From assembly GCA_037157565.1 (NCBI GenBank), contig JAZHRO010000003.1, positions 65,226,501-65,290,500 of the forward strand: a stretch of 64,000 nt of DNA, in the 5' to 3' direction. Position numbers and translations under genes: made by a program. Of this stretch, positions 1 to 10,158 are shown one piece after another. The notes under the pieces were generated by a model. That model was not told where the DNA came from. It worked only from the letters and a program-made list of their open reading frames with translations, and ran no database searches. The first letter of the stretch is position 1. The number at the start of each line of letters is the position of its first letter. Source of the stretch: Thalassia testudinum. Lineage: Eukaryota; Streptophyta; Magnoliopsida; Alismatales; Hydrocharitaceae.

Positions 1-45
1 ACTTCAAGGAACTCATGGTCTAGAATCGAAGTTAAAACCTTAAAA

Positions 46-83
46 TTTTGCTAATGGACTAGCAAAAGCTAGGCATGGGGGTA
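46..83 (+). other. PPT-adjacent hairpin and 3' polypurine tract of B
   Basis: An 8-bp perfect inverted repeat, TTTTGCTA (46-53) and TAGCAAAA (60-67), is followed at once by the purine-rich AGGCATGGGGGTA that ends at the LTR boundary. The polypurine tract would prime plus-strand DNA synthesis. The same hairpin and tract order occurs in A, E and F. Confidence 0.75.
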
Positions 84-710
84 TGATGGGAACACCATCA
101 TGAGCCCTAACTAGCTCATTTTGACCCATAAAAGAGAACAAAAGCTCATACATAACCAACTGGAGGTCCTAATTCACTAAATAACCTTTCTGAGATAAAA
201 GTAAGAAACAAGGGGTAAAATTGTAATTTTACCATTACAGTGCAACAATGGGTTTTCTCAAGGGCTAAACACAAGTCAAATGTGTTGGTGCTAGAGCACC
301 ACGATCATTTGTTTTGATGATAACAAAACACGTGTCATTTAATATTTGTGCTTTGAGTCCTAGATTTCAGGTCAATCGCAAATGGATACGTGATTAGACG
401 GAGTTCGAGCTCGCATCCAGGACGGATTGGACGAGCTTGATGGAGAACAGAAGAGATTCGTGAGGAGCGATATATTAAAGATGGAAGGAAATGAAGAATA
501 GGATAGATTTCCTTCTTTTGTACTTGTTGTATTTTTCGTTTCTTTTGTTGCTCTTTATTTCCTTAGATATTTCATGTTAAAGAGCCTCAAAGTACCCTAA
601 CAGTAGTCCTAGGAACACCTGCACAACCCTAGGATACTTAGGTTTTCTGTAGAACACTTAGAAAACCAATATAGGATTCAAACAGAGTTTCCAGACATCT
701 AATTCCCAAA

Positions 711-1231
711 TCAGACGTCTGATAAAGTATTTTAAGACGTCTGACTGTTGTTTCAGACGTCTGATAACTGTTAGGCTGGACATAGCTAGTTCTGTCTGAT
801 GAAATCAGACGTCCAGACCTTAGACCAGACGTCTTAGGAGACGTCTGATGACTTTGCCAGACGTCCAATTAGTGGACCGTTGGCTGGCTTTGCAAACAGT
901 GTAGAATATGACCGTTAGAGCCTTATCAGACGTCCATAGGACTTTCCAGACGTCTGATAATTGACCGTTTTGCCTCGGCTGACCCAAAATCTCTTCTCAG
1001 AGATTTTCTAACCATTGCAACGTTTGGAAATCCATTCCCACAGAAAAAGTAGGTTTCCAGATGTCCAGACATAGTGCCAGACGTCCTATATGTCGTCTGA
1101 TGGACTTGCACTAGAACCCTATTTAGATCTGATCCAAGTCAGGAAGAGACCCGCCCAAAATCAGACGTCTGACCTTGGAATCAGACGTCTTAAAGTGAAC
1201 TTCCAGACGTCTGATGCCAGAATTAGACGTC
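711..1231. repeat. Array of GACGTC palindromes
   Basis: Fourteen exact GACGTC hexamers lie between 714 and 1231, many within the 12-bp palindrome TCAGACGTCTGA or the half form CCAGACGTCC. Starts: 714, 736, 756, 808, 828, 840, 860, 929, 949, 1080, 1164, 1184, 1206, 1226. Chance predicts about 0.1 in this length. GACGTC is the plant C-box bound by bZIP factors of the TGA type. The array ends about 110 bp upstream of the TATA box, as expected of an enhancer. Function is inferred. Confidence 0.85.
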
Positions 1232-1344
1232 TGATAAGCCTGTCAGAGCAATGATTGCTCCTGATTTCAGGATGATTCTCTTGGGCTTTGTTCCCAACGG
1301 CTATAGAACCTTTCCTAAGCCTTCCAAAGCCTTTCTAAGGCCTC

Positions 1345-1352
1345 TATAAATA
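1345..1352 (+). promoter_or_regulatory. TATA box of the solo LTR
   Basis: TATAAATA lies in a CT-rich context, followed by CA-rich sequence typical of a plant transcription start about 30 bp downstream. It splits the LTR into a U3 of about 1.1 kb and an R-U5 part. Confidence 0.65.
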
Positions 1353-2648
1353 TAGGGGATCATTTGCAACACAAAAACACACTTAGAGACACCAAGATAC
1401 ACAAGAAACAATTTGTATTGCACTTTCCACTCTCTTGTGTCCTAGCTAGCTCTTGCTCTCCAAGCTCAAGCTCCATTCTCTTGAGAGCATCAAGCTTCGC
1501 GTACCCACTCTCCCACCGTAGTTCACGAGAGCGAAGTTGCGCCGTCGCGTGGCACACGCACCGCGTCATCAACTCGACGCACTCCTTGCAAAGGGGAGTT
1601 TCCTAATTCCTATAGAAGCTAGGTTTAAAATTACTTTGTTGGCTCTATAGGATTACTTGTTTATTTTATCTTTGTTATTTGGTTGGGTATTCGCTTTGCG
1701 AATTCCCGTCTCCTTCGCGAGACAAAATCCTTCTCGTGGAGAGAAGGGGTTGAGGTACGCTACCCTCGTTTAAGTAGCGTGGTTGTATTGAGGTTGAATC
1801 ACCCTCGTTTAAAGTGATTCAGTTTAGTGGATTTTGATCAACTTGGTTGATCGGAAAATCCTAACTCGAGAGGGTTAGGTGGTGGTTTTCACCCGGTTTG
1901 GGTTTCCACCTAAAAATACTTTATGTACTTTGTGTGATTGCTTATTTGTAAGATTATATTTCAATTCCGCAATTATTACGTCACCCCCTCCTGGTAGGGC
2001 CGGAGAAAGCCTTCAAAATGGTCTTGACAAGATAAAAAGTGGGTTGGTTCAAACAAAAAAGGGTTTGTGTGAATTCTGAGAATTAAATGACTTCTAGTAA
2101 CTCTAAAATAGACCCACTTGATTAAACATGGTTCTGGTCAGGATAAAATTCACCTAAACCCTCTAAAAATCATATAAAAATATTCTCTAGGGTTTAGAAC
2201 CTTCAATTTGGCAATTGGAACATATGTTGACCTAGAATGAGGTCTCAGGCAAATATTTACCCTAAATTGGGTTTTTGTGTAAATTTCCTAGTAAAACATG
2301 GTCAAACCCAAAATCCAACTTCACCATTGGATTCCTTAGGTCCAAATTATGTTTGTACCAAAATTTGGACCTAAGAGGAATTCATCTTGACCTACTTTGT
2401 AAATAGATCCAGCCTAATTACATTTCTACCCCTAGATTTCAAAAACCCTTACAATTGACCCCCTATCTTCTTCTTCATTCTTTGCAATTAGGTCCCTCTT
2501 CCATTATAGCGGAGGGAACCCTACTCCGGCAAGATTGCAAGGGTGATTTCTCCCTGATCCCTCAGAGAATCCCCTTCAAAATTGAAAGGGAGATTCACTG
2601 AGAAATCTCCTCCAATGTGAACCTAATTTGAGGCCCTACTTGGTACCC

Positions 2649-2768
2649 AATCTCTCATGCGAACACATGAGAGATTCGGGTCTCTTTCGAGTTACCATCA
2701 CCGGTGAACATACCTTGCTTGGAAGTTTGGCTTCCAAGCATGAATCCATCCTTAAAAGCCTATTTAAG
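2649..2768 (+). promoter_or_regulatory. Core promoter region of LTR B with two hairpins
   Basis: Two perfect dyads precede a TATA-like box. The first has 11-bp arms, AATCTCTCATG at 2649-2659 and CATGAGAGATT at 2666-2676. The second is GCTTGGAAG with CTTCCAAGC near 2718-2740. TATTTAAG follows at 2761-2768. In B' (28547-28667) the first dyad is intact with the same arms and loop. The promoter assignment is inferred from position and the TATA-like box. Confidence 0.5.
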
Positions 2769-3916
2769 AGATCCCAAATCGCCCCGCATCTCCGAAGCTT
2801 GAAATTGATCGAGAAAACCCCTCAAATTCGTCTCGCCTCCTCTAGATAGTTCGCTTATCAAGCTCCGGTGACCTTCCCTGATTTCCCTCATTGCCTAGTC
2901 ACAATATCGGCAGTAGGTTTCTCTCCCTCACGTTCGTCCGCGTCGTGCAGTACCTGCCGACGCCTCTGCATCCCCTTTGTCCTTGCCGACCACCTTCTCT
3001 GAGCACCTTTGTCTCCGGCATCAATGATACGAGCCAAATGCCATCCCTGCCTCCTTCTTCGTCCCTTCACGCCCAGATAAGTTCCCTCTCCCATCTACTC
3101 TTTTTTCCCCTCTCTATTTCTCAAAAACACCCCTCGACGCCACCGATCACCTCACCTTCTCCACCTCCGACCAAACCTCCGGCGAGGCGTCTCCGTCGCT
3201 CCGCACCTCCACCCGCCTCGCCAACCCCCCTATGACCTCCACAACACCCCACTAATCATCTCCCACTACTCCAATAACTCCGCCACTCACCAAAAAGTGC
3301 TCCCAAACACACCCACTCGCATGACCACAATGTGCCCTAGGTATGCTCCCACAAGCAGTCCTAAGCCACGCCGACCACTACAGCACCCTCGCCGTGCCTC
3401 GGCGAAGCCTTCTAAGCATTATGATGTGGCCGCTAGGCTGCCTTGGTGATTTCAGGTGCAGACGGTCATCCGCCATTGAAGCACAGCAGGAAGCTTGCTT
3501 GCAAGCTTCTCCTTGGCCGTGCCCACGCCAGACTCCAGTCCCAGGTCACGCGGAGAGCCTTCGCAAACATCTCCAGGTGACCAATTGAACCCAAGCGCCA
3601 TCACTACAGCTGCAATTGAACGAAGACATTCGGCTGCAGGTGCGCATGAGGAAGGTGGGTAGATAGTCCCACCTCGAAAACTTTTGGAGCACCGCAGCCG
3701 CATAAGTTGAATTTCTGCATTAAGCTCTTCACCTCCTACTCACAGGGTGAGGTCCCCTCTAACCCGACCCGACGCCTCGTCCACGACCACCCCCCGCGGA
3801 CCTGGTGATCCGACTCGACCTAGCACACCTCGCCCACCACCGCACGCTGGTGGGCTTGGTCTCAGGTGTGTACCCGACCCGATTACCCGAGAAAGTGGCT
3901 CTGGGAGAGTGAACCT

Positions 3917-4300
3917 AAGAGAGAAAGAAGAGAAGAGAGCTCGTGCGGGTAGGGGTAGGTTTTGCTTTGCAAGGGAAGGATACGAAAAGGCCGAAGAGGA
4001 ATCTAAGGGCTGAAGCCAAGGAAGAAGGAGGAAGCCAAAGTCAGAAGCTAAGGAAAAAGAAGAGTTGCAGTAGAGAGAGGAAGGAAAAGGCTAAAGGCAG
4101 AAGAAGGAGTTGAAGAGAAGGCAGAGAAAGATAGAGAAAGAAAGAGAAGGAAGGAACTGAAGGAAGAAGAAGCTAAAGGCAACTGAGACAGAGAAGAAGG
4201 CCAAGGAAGAGAAAGGCTACGGCAAGGAATCAGAAGAAGAGAAAGAAAGAAGATTGAAAGCAGCCGCTAGAGACAGAGAAAAGAAGAAGGAGAAGAAGAC
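3917..4300 (+). repeat. Long purine-rich block in LTR B
   Basis: About 380 bases are almost all A and G on the + strand, with GAAG, GAGA and AAAG as the main units and no fixed period. The matching block in B' is pyrimidine-rich on the + strand at 26890-27330. It lies between the promoter and the LTR end, so it would be transcribed. Frames across it are not genes. Confidence 0.7.
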
Positions 4301-4606
4301 GAGCTGTAGCACCAATATTTAAGGCATCTGATTCACAAATCAGACGTCCAATTTTGGTTTATTCACATACAGTGGTTCCTTTAGTGCCTTACATTTATTC
4401 TTATCTTTTTACACTATAACATTGATTTTATTACATATTATATTCTTTCAAATTATCAAGTTGTGATCTTGATTTCTAAATCCTAATTTGCTCTCTGTGC
4501 TCGACCTTGGACTTTAAATTTGAGTAATAAATTGTATTTGTTTTGAATGCTTTTTCGACTGTACTACAACGTGACTTTTCTAAAACTCGTTCAAGCACTC
4601 TTAACA

Positions 4607-5326
4607 AGCAGCATCTAGATCTAATTTCCTGTCTTGCATATTTCATGAAGAATGCTGGAATCAGGTATGCACTTGTAACTTTGCATTCCTACCTATCATG
4701 TAAATGCATTTGGATTAATTTCAAGATCACGTAATCTGTATTGAATATATCTAACAAGTGGTCACATATTTTTCTTGAAAAAGAACTAATTAAAGGAGGG
4801 ACATTTAAGAAAACTAAGGACTTGATTTTCAAACTTGGCATGCTGTTCAAAATTCAAACTCAAAACTTTTACGGTGCATGCACACTTATATCTCTTACAC
4901 CATGACACGTTTTTAGACACTCCTTAGGTTTGGAACCATTAGGACTAGAGCCTCCTATTACTGGGGTCTAAAGTGACCCGAACTTTAGTTCAGAGGTGAA
5001 GTTGCCTCCAAACCTTGCGGAATGAAGGGTAGTTAAGAAGCACCGCGAAAGCAACGCTTCAAAGGAAGGGTTAAACCCTACTTGCATCCTTTTTTGCTGT
5101 GTTTGGTGGTGACTAAACTTTTTAGGCTTTAGGGAGGATCACCTAAGTCTCAGTTAGGTCTTCTTAGGTGTATCGTAGGTTGATAAGTAGGCGCGTAATT
5201 GATTGAACAAATTGATTTGTCACCTACAAGTGGACTTAAATCTCAAGTGCAGAACTAATTAAAGACCTAAAAGGTCCTTTTGTAATTGTGTTTGCTTTGG
5301 GAAGTGTGACAGTGGTGTGAGTTAGA
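4607..5326 (+). other. Unassigned segment and probable leader of element L
   Basis: No gene is supported. 4607-4740 has a short coding-like stretch (around LISCLAYFMKNAG) followed by a GTATGC that could be a splice donor. I cannot tie it to a family. 4740-5326 is AT-rich, non-coding, and in style resembles the leaders before the gag start in A, E, J and D. No PBS is visible, so the 5' LTR and PBS of L are missing, probably lost or displaced when B inserted. Confidence 0.35.
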
Positions 5327-7278
5327 ATGGACCAATTCGACCATCATCCTTTCATATCTTGCCCACATCCTTACCTCCACTTTGCAATCTTTGATCCCAT
5401 ACGCTGAGATGGTCCATATTTTGATGGGCAAAATGACAACCAGTGGGATCCTATTTACTCCTATTATAGGTGTATTGGCTTGGTTAAGCCCCAAATCAAT
5501 GAGCTGAACCTAGGAGCGAGATTTGCCTTGCCCAATATCTTGCACACCAAACAAATACCCAACCCACCCTCCCTAAATGATTATAATGGTTGGACAGACA
5601 CTCCTAGGTACTATAAGCCTGAGCCTGACTTCTCTCCTGATAGAAATGATGACCTCTCCTCCTTGAAGATGCAAATACAGAAAATGCAAGACGAAATGAT
5701 TGAATTATTAGGAGAATCTTCAAGAGCAGGCCAGCAAGAAAAAGAAGAAATTAGCCAGTCAATCTACCCTATTGAGGATGACGTGCACCCCTCTACACTA
5801 GATGCATCTCTCATGGGAGAGCTACACCCAAAGTTTGGGAATTTTGGGGATTATGTAAGGAAGAATAGCTGCTTTTCGAGGATCGATTTCAAAACCTCCC
5901 TGTTAGATGATACTTCCTTGAGAGATCCACACCTTAACTGGGAGGAGGATATGAATGAAAGTAGCTATGCATTGGATTTAGAAAGGTGGAAACTCGAGGA
6001 AAATGATGATAAGGTTGAGTATCCACCTGAATTATATTGGAGTCAAAAGAAGGGAATGATGGTACCATTGGAAGACCTCGACTCATATGATAGTATTTTC
6101 GTCACATTTGATGAAGTGGGTCGAAGTCAAGTTGTTAATCTCACCCTCCCTTCTGATCACGAGATGGAACTCAAACCCACCCTTAGGGAACCTAACCCTG
6201 AAGAAATTCACCTATCTGAGGAGTCAGATGTTACCAGTGCAAACCATTTACCCCATATTGAGTTCCCTTGGGGATCTGCTGTGATTTTAGATGATTCTAG
6301 ACCTCGGGTATATGATGAATAGTATGATGAGGAGAAGGATGAATTATATGAGGAACCTACATTCAAGATTTGGAGTGACACTAAGGGTGATTATGCCTTA
6401 TTTGAAGAATTAGCCCCTAAGGATGTCAAAAATTTGACCAAATTAGGTTTCCTTAGCACAGCAATTGATGATATCCCTCCTCATGGTGAAATAATGGAAA
6501 ATGTGGAAGCAACTTCTGAGATTTATGTGGATTCACATATAGACTCCAGGGAGGATTTGAGTAAAGAACAAGAACCCAGGGATGACGTTGATAGGATAAT
6601 CCCCAGATCTGTTGCTTCCAACCTGCCTTCATTTGATTCGAAGTCATCCTCTGATTCGCTTATGTCTGAAGGCGAAATTTTGACTCCTGATGAAGTGCAG
6701 GAAGATACTTGTGATAGTACAAGGGATGTTAGGGATGCGATTGAGGAATTAGGAATAGTGTTAGGGATGGACACTGAGCCGATTAAACCCAACTTAAATC
6801 TTATGGCCATTCCGCAACCTCGAAACTTAGATAGCCTAGACAATCCTTGGCTTAAAGACATGCTCACTACTATTTTGACCGGGGGGTTTAATAGATCAAT
6901 ATCTCTTGTAATGGAGTACCGGGTATGGATTGATGCTTTCTATGGTCATGGATTGATGCTTTCTATGGTCAGTCCATCACCCTGGGGGTTTATCTCTACA
7001 CCATTCCTTTCCCATTTCTTTTGGAGGATCCTTGTCATCCTCCCCCTACCCCTTTGGAGGTTGTTATGCCAGTTTATCCTTTAGAACCTCCTCTGGTGAC
7101 CTGGAATGATTTCATTCCCATCCTGGTTGGGCGAGCATTTGCTATTGGGATTCATCATCAACTCGCCAATATTCTAGGTTACCTGTTTTCTAGGCCAGCA
7201 TTACTTTGCTCATTTTTAGGGCCTATTTTTGTGATCCTTGAACCTGATTTGCAGGTTCTTTGGCTACTCGACTGCTAA
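5327..7278 (+). pseudogene. Unknown acidic ORF of element L (broken)
   Basis: One frame runs from ATG 5327 to about 6970, with in-frame stops at 5405 (TGA) and 6320 (TAG). A 23-bp tandem duplication (6925-6947 and 6948-6970) then shifts reading to the frame that ends at 7276. The predicted product has a Tyr/Pro-rich N-terminus (NQWDPIYSYY), a short coiled-coil-like segment (LKMQIQKMQDEMIELL), a long Asp/Glu/Ser-rich middle and a hydrophobic C-terminus (GIHHQLANILGYLFS). This order matches the ORFs of A and E, and the C-terminus aligns with their HNQLV..SGPLI segment. No known domain is recognised, and it is not gag or pol. An env-like or regulatory protein is possible but unproven. Confidence 0.6.
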
Positions 7279-8581
7279 GAAAACAATGGTAGTCCAACTT
7301 TGACCCAGGTAATATCCTTCTATGCAATGGGGACATTGCAAGTTTTAGGCATGGGGAGGTGTACTTGGGGATATACATAGCATTTATACATAGTTCATTC
7401 ATGCATTTAGTTAAAGCATTCTGCATTGCATACATTTGCATTGACTAAAAAAAAAACACACACACACACAAAATTGCATTGAGCTTAATTGGTTGGGCCC
7501 TACATTCTTAGGCAGACCAGAGCTTTAGGTTAGACTAAGTTGACTCTAGGTGTCTAAATTTAGAAGCTAAGTTGAGATACTTGCTTTTGACCTTTAGGGT
7601 TCTATGTGGACTTAAAAACTTAAGTAGGAGTTAAGTTGCGAATCATTCCTCAAAAGGTTGAAGAAGGAAAGCTAGGGTTTGAGTTAAAGGTTGGGTAGTA
7701 CCTGATGTCTTTTTTTACCTTTTGGTTTGCGGGTCCTCGCAACCTAAGCATCCACATTTCACACACACTTGGTCTTGTGTAAATAATGATTACCTTAATT
7801 CCTTTCTTAAAAAAGAAAATTTGGTTCTCTTAGTTTTGACTTAGGAAAAGCTTGAAAACACAATTTGATTGGAAGAGTTCCTGCTGCAGGAGAGGTGGAG
7901 TATGTACTCACCTTGAGGATGCGGTGATAACATGTTACCTCCTCAGCACTTGTCTCTCAGGATATCCATCCTACTAGGGGCATGTAATCTCATTGTGTGG
8001 TTCAGGTACCATGGGCGACCCTATCTCGAAGTGCTGATTGCCACAGGCCTGAATTCACTTAAGAAATCCATGGGCGATACTATCTCAAAGTGTCGATTAC
8101 CAGGAGTTCTTGGGGTTGCTATGGGCGGTGTTATCTCGAAGCATCGAAAGCCAAGTACCCTTAGAGGTACGGTGATGGGGACAATGAATCTGACAGAGAC
8201 CGTGTTGATAGATGATCCAAGGTTAGACTTAGAGGAATAAAAAAATATATATATATATATATTAAAAAAAATTCCTTTTTCCTCACTAGGTTGGCAATCA
8301 TACCAACCTCAAATAACTCATACCAATGCACATTCACGGATGCTTTAATCTCGGGGATCAATAAACCCTAGGGTAGAGTTAGAAATCAAGGAAACTTGTG
8401 CTTGCAACTCGTCTTTAGTTGACCTAGTCTATAACTTAGCAACTACTTCGGAACCATAGGTCTAAAGTCTGAACATAACATGTTTCTAAAGGAAGACTGA
8501 TTGGGTTGTCTAGTCCACTTGGAGTGCTAGGTTATTGCTTAGATTTGATAGGGATTAGCAAAAACTAAGCATCGGGGTATT
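7279..8581 (+). other. 3' noncoding region of L with two polypurine tracts
   Basis: A first purine tract, AGGCATGGGGAGG, lies at 7347-7359, and the terminal one, AAGCATCGGGGTA, at 8567-8579 directly before the LTR. Between them are a short (CA)n run near 7450-7470, a three-copy hairpin repeat (8011-8150) and a short (TA)n run near 8247-8262. No coding frame is supported. F has the same layout on the other strand. Confidence 0.6.
8011..8150 (+). repeat. Three spaced copies of an ATGGGCG..TATCTC hairpin motif
   Basis: Copies at 8011-8040, 8070-8099 and 8121-8150 share ATGGGCG, then a small stem-loop with loop TATCTCRAA, then a CGATT- or CGAAA-like tail. Starts are 59 and 51 bp apart. Element F has three copies on the minus strand (53551-53691) with starts about 60 and 50 bp apart in the same order. 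Confidence 0.65.
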
Positions 8582-8833
8582 TGATTAGCCCATATTTGTA
8601 GGCTATTTAAGTATTTAAGTGCCTCAACATTAAGTTAATTTTAACATTTAGATAGCATACATTAGGATGTAATTAAATTAATTCATATTTTTAGCTTAAG
8701 TGTATAATTCATGTGTGGTATCCATATTTAAATGCATTTAGAATTAACTTAGAATTACATTCATTTAATTAGTTAACCAATTAGGTGCATTGCATGCATT
8801 ATTTTAAGTTAACATAAAAGTTAAGGGTTTGTG

Positions 8834-8841
8834 TATAAATA
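8834..8841 (+). promoter_or_regulatory. TATA box of LTR G
   Basis: TATAAATA lies in an AT-rich region about 250 bp into the LTR, just upstream of the shift to GC-rich sequence. It is a plausible U3/R boundary. Confidence 0.5.
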
Positions 8842-10158
8842 ACCATAATATTTTATTATTATTTTATTCTTCTTCTATGAGTAACGGTTGCATTTCTTCC
8901 TCCAGCTGCCGCATTGAAGATCCCAGTCAAAGAGGAGCGCCAGAAGTGGATCTGGTCTCCTCGACTGGGATAGGGAAAAGATGGAGGCTGCCATGCCCCT
9001 AGCGACACCGCCCCACTCCACCAATGTGCACTCCACTCCACCACCGTGGTCTCCACGGCTAAGCCTCGCCACACGGTGGGCTGGCAGAGTGACAAGCCGT
9101 CGCGCCAAGCCGACAAGCTCGGCCACTTACTGTAAGCGTGTGCCTCATCGGCCACGCAAAGAACTCCTTTCTTCTTTCTCTTTATTCTCTCTTTTCTTTT
9201 CTTTTGCATGATACTATTCATCATGACCTTCGTTACTCTGTTTGTAGGCCTCAACAAAGCCACCACCACCATCACCGTAGACCACCTTCATGCCAAAGCG
9301 GCCAACAACAGCCGGCCTCTCCTCTAGATCGCACTCCTCCAGCACAACCCAGCTGTTGCATGCCCCTCTCCATGTGCCTCACCTTTTGCAGCCACATCAC
9401 TCCCACTCCCACCCCTCTACGTGTGTCCGCATCCCCCTACGCACCCCAGCCGCTCTGCTTCCAGCCCATGCGTGCCTCCCCTCGACACACCTCACAATCT
9501 GCCGCACGCACCACATGCAGCACTGCCCTCCAGCACCTTCGGCACGTTTCACCTTCTGCAGCAGCGCCATCTGCGTGCGCTTGCCCCTCATAGTAGCCTG
9601 CCCGCACGCACTACACCTCCACCGCAGCAGGCGCACACCCACCAGCAGCTCAGCACACGCCCTCCTGCACCTCCGCCTGCATGCAGAGCCCGCCCCACTT
9701 GCAGCCTGCGCACTCCTCCCTTGCTGCAGCTCTCCTCGTAGCCATAGTCGTGCACCCTCCAGTAGCAGAGTGCGCAAGAGTACCAATGACAACCACCGCC
9801 ACCACCACTTCTCTCCTCCGTCCAGCCGGCCTAGGCCATCTCACGACGTGCTGCTGCCACCACCGCGAAAGCCTCGCTCCGGCCAACCTTTTCTCAGAGT
9901 AGCTCCTCGAATGAGCCTGTCTCCCGTGCGCAAGGAGGAGAGAGGTATAATCCTCTATTTTAGTGTGTATTACTATTTACAGAAATTGCCATTGTCAAGG
10001 ATTATTTTCTTGATTTTTCAGATTAATTAAATTGTGGGGAATTTACAGCTTTATGCTTATTCTTCTAGATAATTGTTAAGCCTTATTGATTCATTTCTAT
10101 ATGCATTACATTTAATTTTGAATTACATTTTAGTATGCATGCAAGTGAAAAGTACATG

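Larger units (their letters stand above)
283..2015 (+). mobile_element. Solo LTR, probably Ty1/copia type
   Basis: The insertion is 1733 bp, begins TGTTGGTGC and ends CCTTCA, with the required TG...CA termini. It is flanked by a perfect 5-bp duplication AAATG (278-282 and 2016-2020). The B LTR reads through cleanly when it is removed, as comparison with 52900 on the other strand shows. There is no second LTR and no internal region, so it is a product of LTR-LTR recombination. The opening TTTTGATGATAACAAAA recalls copia (Maximus/SIRE) LTRs; that is recollection, not proof. It holds a dense GACGTC array and a TATA box, so transcription would run rightward. Open frames inside it are chance frames of the palindrome array. 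Confidence 0.85.
1..4606 (+). mobile_element. Element B: 3' end of an LTR retrotransposon
   Basis: Only the last 83 bases of the internal region and the 3' LTR (84-4606) lie in the window; the body lies to the left. The junction is marked by a hairpin and a GGCATGGGGG polypurine tract directly before the LTR start TGATGG. The LTR is related to the solo LTR at 26618-29491 and to the 3' LTR of element F (50478-53090). Those are on the opposite strand, which helped to set its ends. Ty3/gypsy (Athila-like) membership is inferred from F, whose LTR belongs to the same family and whose pol is visible. The body cannot be classified from this window alone. Confidence 0.8.
84..4606 (+). repeat. 3' LTR of element B, interrupted by a solo LTR
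   Basis: The LTR starts TGATGGGAACACCATCA, an inverted repeat at its very tip, and ends ...CTTAACA. Removing the inserted solo LTR and one copy of its target duplication (1738 bp) leaves about 2785 bp, close to the 2874 bp of the B' solo LTR. The order of landmarks matches B': a hairpin at 2649-2676, a TATA-like box at 2761, a purine-rich block at 3917-4300, a GACGTC motif near 4349, and a closing GTACTACAACG segment. The right boundary rests on alignment to B' and could shift by a few bases. Confidence 0.75.

Noticed and set aside
638..1111. Two minus-strand Ser/Thr/Gln-rich frames
   Set aside because: They arise from the repeated TCAGACGTCTGA palindrome, which lacks stops in some frames.
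711..1231. CRISPR-like array of palindromic repeats
   Set aside because: Repeats are short (12 bp), imperfect and irregularly spaced; this is a plant LTR with no cas genes.
8874..9275. Possible host gene between L and A
   Set aside because: It is continuous with LTR G, follows its TATA box, and shows no domain.
9290..10030. 246-codon Pro/Ser/His/Arg-rich open frame, with overlapping frames on both strands
   Set aside because: It lies in the GC-rich part of LTR G. All six frames are open because of composition, and there is no domain, start context or relative.
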